Part shown: in pieces, positions 60,301 to 64,000 of the stretch | How positions within the stretch are numbered: position 1 is the stretch's first letter | Layout of the letters: every line of letters starts with the position of its first letter | Origin: Rhineura floridana | Taxonomy: Eukaryota > Chordata > Lepidosauria > Squamata > Rhineuridae | Direction: 5' to 3' | DNA length: 64,000 nucleotides | Assembly: GCF_030035675.1 (NCBI RefSeq) | Contig: NC_084487.1 | Location: 89,352,486-89,416,485 of the forward strand | Notes under the pieces: model-generated | Databases searched by the model: none | What the model saw: only the letters and a program-made list of their open reading frames with translations | Told to the model about the DNA's origin: nothing | Translations under genes and position numbers: made by a program

Positions 60301-61396
60301 GTCCAAGGAAGCCCATCTTTAAATTGTCACTTTCACTAGAATGTTTTCTCACCACCAAGCTGTTTGTACATTCACTTTGTCCTCTGTCTTCCCTCATCTG
60401 CTGTGGCTCTACTTGCAGACCTCAACAACTAGAAGGTCTTCAATGGGTATGCAGAGTGCAGTGACATCAGGACAAGGAAGACAAACAAGGCTGCTATGCT
60501 GTAACATTAACTCAGGCTTGTAAACAGCCACACCATGGCTAGTAAAAATTGACTCCAGGAAACCTGGCAGGAAGCTTCTGTGGATTATAAGAAAGATTTC
60601 CTTTAATATATATATATATATATATATACTAGGCTGTTTGGATGCTACAAATGGCTAAGATTGCAATCCTGTGCACTCTTACATGCAAGTAATCCTTACT
60701 GAGCATAGAGGGATTTGCTTCTTTACTCTTGTTATTTTACAACAAATGTATATATAAAATGTGATAAAATACAAATTAAAACAAAATCATGACCTAATAA
60801 TATACACATTATCCAAATTAAATGACTTGACTAAAAAAAAGAAAATTAAATCTATACCATTTGGCTTAAGCCTTTTAACTTCTAAAACCACCTGATTCTG
60901 CTTGTAGATTTTCTTGAAGCGGGGTGGGGGGAGATAATGATACTTGTTTATGGATGTTATTATAAGGTGTATGGCTTTCCACCCACTTTTTAGCACATAA
61001 TTTAAGAGGGACTTGCTTCTGAATAAACAACTGGAACAAGAAACTGCACAACAGGTATTTGCTACTGATGTGGTAGAATTCTGTCATGCTCAGGATTTGT
61101 CAAACCTAGACCTAAGCAAACATGATGGATCCACTTTGTGCATAACAATAATAATTTTTTTAATCTAATGAACTACGAGAAGGGCAGTAGTTAATGGTTG
61201 GTGTTTCAAAAAGTGACATTTAAACTTTCTATTTCTTTTTTCTAGGATTGTGGTGCCTTTCACAAAGTCTTGCCTTATGGTCTTGCCTTCTGTGCAGGCT
61301 GTATGGAAGAGCGTGATGGATGTTTTTGTTGCACCATTGTGTCGCAGCATAGGAAGGTGCTTTACAGCAATCAACATACGCATTGACCAAGAGTGA
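51128..61396 (+). CDS. CAV2: Caveolin-2 (three exons, spliced CDS 489 nt)
   Basis: Caveolin-2 is a hairpin membrane protein that hetero-oligomerises with caveolin-1 in caveolae. Joining 51128-51277, 51824-52011 and 61246-61396 gives 162 residues, exactly the human length, with GT-AG introns at the family's conserved positions. Visible parts: variable cytosolic N-terminus 1-50; caveolin signature FEDVIAEP at 53-60; scaffolding region around 65-86; intramembrane hairpin 87-113; C-terminal domain 114-162. Cys109, Cys122 and Cys145, the palmitoylated positions of human CAV2, are present. Positions 19 and 27, Src-phosphorylated tyrosines in human, are both Phe here. The start ATG has A at -3 and G at +4. 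CAV1 is expected downstream, outside the window. Recognition is certain. Confidence 0.98.
51278..51823. other. CAV2: CAV2 intron 1
   Basis: 546 bp, GTGAGG donor and TTCCAG acceptor. No repeat recognised inside. Confidence 0.95.
51824..52011 (+). CDS. CAV2: CAV2 coding exon 2
   Basis: 188 nt, the same length as in human. Encodes [10 protein letters not shown] through the hydrophobic hairpin to CLHIW. It ends inside the Trp113 codon (TG|G), with donor GTAAGA. Confidence 0.98.
52366..52558. mobile_element. MITE with imperfect inverted ends
   Basis: Left CAGGTCCACACATCCATGCA pairs with the right end, reverse complement CAGGACTAGTTCACACATGC. CACTTGATGACTG appears in both arms. Confidence 0.6.
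53098..53445. mobile_element. hAT-like non-autonomous element
   Basis: Left AGGGTTAGGAATCTTTTACA and right CCACATTTGGCTTCCAGGCC with GCTCCCCATTTCTGCCCT form weak inverted ends around a GC-richer interior. A half copy lies at 21850-21985. Confidence 0.5.
53738..54165 (-). mobile_element. tRNA-derived SINE (CR1-like tail) split by another insertion
   Basis: SINE sequence 53738-53858 (GTCCATCTAGCTCAATATTA, CTCTCCAGGGTTTCAGGCAG) resumes at about 54095-54165. There the - strand head reads GCAGCTCACTAGTAGAGCAC. About 235 bp of unrelated sequence lies between. Confidence 0.65.
54650..54910 (-). mobile_element. Unclassified interspersed repeat, copy 2
   Basis: Inverted relative to 29900-30215, sharing 'ttttactgtaaaacctgg', 'ttttgcaactgatgggcaga' and 'ctgcaggtgtggctaacgg'. 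It lacks the LINE tail found in copy 1, so this is the empty-site version. Confidence 0.6.
55305..55388. repeat. Perfect 2 x 42-bp tandem duplication
   Basis: Two identical 42-bp units, each from TTACTGTTTTTGAACTTCTG to TTATTTTTATCTGG, with no mismatch. Likely recent. Confidence 0.97.
55389..55480. mobile_element. hAT-like palindromic MITE fragment
   Basis: TCTAGCCTTCCTCAACCTGG at left and GGAGAAGGTTGATCTAG at right, with CATCAGGCCCAGCCAGCATT between them. Confidence 0.6.
55485..55710 (-). mobile_element. tRNA-derived SINE with L2-type tail
   Basis: The - strand head at the right reads GGTGCAGTGGTTAGAATGTT, with box B GGTTCAAATC. The body has CCTCACAGGGTTGTTGTGAG and the tail an AAAAAATAAATAAG end. 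Same type as 58993-59192. Confidence 0.8.
55829..55881. repeat. (CTGT)n / (CT)n microsatellite
   Basis: CTGT units followed by a run of CT dinucleotides, in CAV2 intron 2. Confidence 0.95.
55890..57350. other. Intronic, nothing recognised
   Basis: Part of CAV2 intron 2 without recognisable repeats or exons. Confidence 0.4.
57353..57490. mobile_element. hAT-like palindromic MITE
   Basis: GTAGCAGGAATGAGGAATCT start, GGCCCTCCAGATGCTGCTGG arm, and TAGCAACATCCAACGGGCCC on the other side. Diverged. Confidence 0.65.
57495..58985. other. Intronic, nothing recognised
   Basis: Part of CAV2 intron 2. No exon or clear repeat. Confidence 0.4.
58993..59192 (+). mobile_element. tRNA-derived SINE with L2-type tail
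   Basis: Head GAGCCAGTGGTGTAGTGGTT (box A). Body CCTCACAGGGTTGTTGTGAG, then tail CCACCTTGAATTCCTTGGAG and AAATGTAATAAATA. The head is shared with the Bov-B-tailed SINE at 34938; the tail is not. Confidence 0.85.
59321..59458. mobile_element. hAT-like palindromic MITE (CAGCCTTTC end type)
   Basis: Begins CAGCCTTTCCTAACCTTTGG; the reverse complement of its right end is CAGCCTATCCCAACCTTTGC. Arms pair through CCCATCAGCCCCAGCCAGCA. Confidence 0.85.
59858..60196 (-). mobile_element. tRNA-derived SINE (CR1-like tail) with nested MITE
   Basis: SINE parts 59858-59910 (ACTGAGTCAGACTATTGGTC) and 60050-60196 (- strand head CACAGCTCAGTAGTAGAGTG near the right end) are separated by a MITE. Confidence 0.75.
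59908..60045. mobile_element. hAT-like palindromic MITE nested in a SINE
   Basis: CTCCCATCAGCCCCAGCCAG core and right end CTTTGGTTACCCCTG. Same family as 11926-12063. Confidence 0.7.
60605..60630. repeat. (TA)n microsatellite
   Basis: About 12 uninterrupted TA dinucleotides. Confidence 0.95.
61246..61396 (+). CDS. CAV2: CAV2 coding exon 3
   Basis: 151 nt including TGA at 61394-61396. It completes Trp113, then encodes [30 protein letters not shown] and [14 protein letters not shown]. The acceptor is a long T-rich tract ending TCTAG. Length and phase match human exon 3. Confidence 0.98.
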
Positions 61397-63690
61397 ACAT
61401 CTGGGATTTAATGCTACTCTAGTCTTAAATGATGTTAAACCTCCTTGCTGACCCAGTATGGATACACTTAATCATTCATTCCAAAACTACTACTGTTTAA
61501 AGGGTTGACTTTTTTTTCTTCAACTGGGTTACACTTTTCTGGAAATAAAGCTCGCTTTGGGAAATGGGGAAGAATTGTTAAGAAAAAAAGTATGCTGTTT
61601 TCTAGCTGAAAAATAATAGGCTGCATTTGGCATCACTCTATTTTAACGGTACTATCATTGTCTGATTCTGACAGATGTGTCATGGGGACATATATGACCA
61701 CATCACATATGCTTATCTAGACATGTATTACTGCAACTATGAATCCTAACTATGGGAAATCACTATGCACTGTATCAACTAAATCCGTATCTATTGTATA
61801 ACCCAAATTCCTTCAAAGTTATACCAGCGATAGCCCTGGCCGATTTCCTCAGTGTTATTCTATACAGACTCCTCTCAGATTTTTGACTGCATCCAGAATA
61901 TAGAGTGTTACTCCTGAAAAATTTCCTCATCTGAATTCTAATAGTCTTCTTTTCCAGCTACCTCCCTGTAAAAGAATGTTGGGAAAAATGTTGCCCCTCT
62001 AACTACAACTCCCGTTATGTCTGTCTGTTGGTCATCCTGGCTGGAGCTAATGGAGTCCATCAACATCTGGAGTGCCATAGTTCCCCACCAATGTTGTAGA
62101 ATCTACCAGCTCCTTGCATTACCCATCACCATCATTATGCCCCTACTCAAATATGATTTCCAATGGCAGGGGAGCCCCTAAGTGCCCAGGTTAAGACCAA
62201 ACTGAGTCCATGGCCAGCTACAACTTGATCCCTTCAGTCAGTAATGGGAGCTGCGGACCTGAGCTATAACTGGAGCCTGAAAAGTAGCAGGCAGGAAATC
62301 CTTGCACTGTTATATAGATCAGGCAAGGGTCAGAAGCACCTCCATACTGCTTGCCATTCAGGGGCCAATATTGTATTTCCCTTTTCCCTTCTATGTGTAA
62401 AGAAAACTGGGACTTTTGCACAAATATTCCTGGATAGCTCAGGTCCCTGCATAAAATAAGGAGAATCCCAATTCAGGCACTGGAATCCTTAACAACATGG
62501 AGCTCAGCCACTCAAGTGTGTGCTCCAAGACATACATGGTGATCCCCTGCAAAGAAAGGGATGCACGCTGCCACTCCCTTACAGTCAGGTGAACTGGGAA
62601 GCCCATACCGTAGCTCTGTATTTGGTTTAGATGGAATATGGGGTTCTGGATTAGGCTGACAAAATCACCATCCCTACAGTTTTGCTGAAGAATACTCCTT
62701 TGTTGCCTTATTCTGGGGTTGGGTGTATTTATCAGAGGCATTTTCTGGATCACAGTGTAACTCTTGGGTTTTTGTCTGGTTCTTCTGTAGTTGACACAAT
62801 TCAGGATCCAAAGAGTTACAAATGCAGGTTTACACAGAACTGTAGAAAAAGGGAATTAAGCACATTGCCTACTATGCAAGTTCCTAAGGATCAAAAGGAG
62901 GAGAAAGTTATTCCTAAATTCACTGTTTAAAATAAGGTGTTAACTTGGGGCAGGTAATAAATCTTGATGCTTTTATTTAAGGAAAACTGTTGACTTCACT
63001 GTATATATTGTGTTTTTATGTAAATGATATTGTTATGGGTTACCTTGAAGCTTTATTTTTATTATCTCCGTATTCTTGCCAAGCTTTTATTTTCAAGAAG
63101 TAGGGTGTTTCAGCCCATCACCTGCTGTATGCTCGCAGTGGGCCTGTGCCATGCATACAAGCCCACAAAAGGTGTCCAGAAAAGAGGGGGGCATTGAACT
63201 GATGTCTCAACCAAGAACTTGAGGCAGGATCTAGCTGAGCCTGAGAAACTAGAGCCAATATAGAATCCCAAAATCCAATATAGAAGTGGGTGCTCTCCTG
63301 ATCTCCCCAGATTTCCTTCCAAACTAGGATGTGAATGGCTATCAGTGTATGGCCTATGTTTTCAATGTGTGAAGTTTCCATGCGTGGAAATACTAGCATG
63401 CAGCCATTTTGAGTGTATGAGAATCTCTAGAGTAAAGCCAATGACATTTTAAATGAGTGGGAACTGTTGTCTAGATTTTGAAAAGGAAATAATTGAAATG
63501 CTGAAATGCTATTCAAAATATACCAAATATTCTGTATTCCATTTTAATGCTAAATACTATGATCCAAGCTATGCCAAAGACTGTATTTTAAATTTTTTAT
63601 TAAAATGACCTGTACAGCATTTGAAATTTTCTGCCTTTCTAGTTTAGCAGCAACACTGTTTAATAATTCACATAATAAATATTTTACTGA
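61397..63690 (+). other. CAV2: Probable CAV2 3' untranslated region
   Basis: Candidate polyadenylation signals AATAAA lie at 61544-61549, 62956-62961 and 63674-63679. Long 3' UTRs are usual for CAV2, so the last is a plausible distal end. TGTATATA at 63000-63007 fits a Pumilio-binding consensus. The true end cannot be fixed without transcript data. Confidence 0.6.
61985..62100. mobile_element. hAT-like palindromic MITE in the CAV2 3' UTR
   Basis: TGTTGCCCCTCTAACTACAA, GTCATCCTGGCTGGAGCTAA and CATCAACATCTGGAGTGCCA are arms of the common MITE family, diverged. Confidence 0.6.
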
Positions 63691-63892
63691 TACTTCGAAC
63701 TAGTAGGATGTTCTCTTGCAGAAAAGGTGTATTTAAAAAAAATCTGTTCTCAGGTCTTTGCTGTTCCTAAGCTTATTGACTTTCAGCTATGTTACCTTAA
63801 ACCCTGTTAACAAAGATAATTCTCCATGCATTTAATGCAGCTTTAGAATTTGATGTGCATGCCGAGACATGCAAATTTCACTTATTTTGAAC

Positions 63893-64000
63893 TGTACTGC
63901 CTTCAAGTCGATTCCGACTTATGGTGACCCTATGAACAGGGTTTTCATGAGGCTAAGAGGCAGTGACTGGCCCAAGGTCACCCAGTGAGCTTCATGGCTA
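63893..64000 (-). mobile_element. Sauria-type SINE, cut by the window end
   Basis: Antisense copy: the tail TACTGCCTTCAAGTCGATTC, then ATGGTGACCCTATGAACAGG and body GAGGCAGTGACTGGCCCAAG. The head lies beyond the window. Confidence 0.9.

Larger units (their letters stand above)
52012..61245. other. CAV2: CAV2 intron 2, repeat-laden
   Basis: 9.2 kb between GTAAGA and TTTTTTCTAG. It contains the MITEs, SINEs and tandem repeats listed separately. No other gene is recognisable inside, on either strand. Confidence 0.95.

Overview
This window is vertebrate nuclear DNA, most likely from a squamate reptile (lizard). It has one split vertebrate gene in ordinary GT-AG exons, tRNA-derived SINEs ending in a Bov-B LINE tail (the hallmark of Sauria SINEs), L2- and CR1-clade LINEs, a Bov-B/RTE LINE, and many short palindromic DNA transposons. 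I see no bacterial genes, rRNA, true tRNA or CRISPR.

Two host genes are visible. CAV2 (caveolin-2) is complete at 51128-61396 on the + strand. Its three coding exons of 150, 188 and 151 bp splice to a 162-residue protein. It lies behind a CpG-rich promoter and is followed by a probable 2.3-kb 3' UTR. About 30 kb upstream, on the - strand at 20374-21381, is an intact single-exon 335-codon ORF. It matches the C-terminal part of the sperm A-kinase anchor proteins AKAP3/AKAP4 and has a polyadenylation signal 156 bp past its stop. Known vertebrate synteny (TES-CAV2-CAV1-MET) makes the first 50 kb the TES-CAV2 intergenic region. No TES exon is visible, and I know of no AKAP gene there in mammals, so this compact AKAP is the most interesting object in the window.

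Layout. 0.2-1.9 kb: DIRS/Ngaro-like fossil split by a CR1. 4.5-6.3 kb: a palindromic MITE, a 659-bp transposon with terminal inverted repeats and a long SINE. 7.5-9.4 kb: antisense L2. 10-20 kb: mostly unassigned, with MITEs, a (GA)n tract, a SINE and an old L2. 20-21.4 kb: the AKAP-like gene. 22-33 kb: old LINE fragments, two small tandem duplications, a possible LTR and a mariner-type MITE. 33.8-35.3 kb: a DNA transposon with about 170-bp inverted ends, carrying a SINE. 35.4-38.9 kb: G-rich tract and MITEs. 38.9-44.4 kb: two copies of one long repeat, each with a different later insertion, around a tandemly duplicated L2 containing a Bov-B insertion. 44.4-50.3 kb: MITEs and an old L2. 50.8-63.7 kb: CAV2. 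63.9 kb to the end: an antisense SINE cut by the window edge.

Both host proteins belong to signalling scaffolds: CAV2 to caveolae and the AKAP-like protein to PKA anchoring. Nothing in the sequence suggests they are co-regulated. Family names for repeats come from recalled motifs and ends, not from a database search, so finer assignments are tentative.
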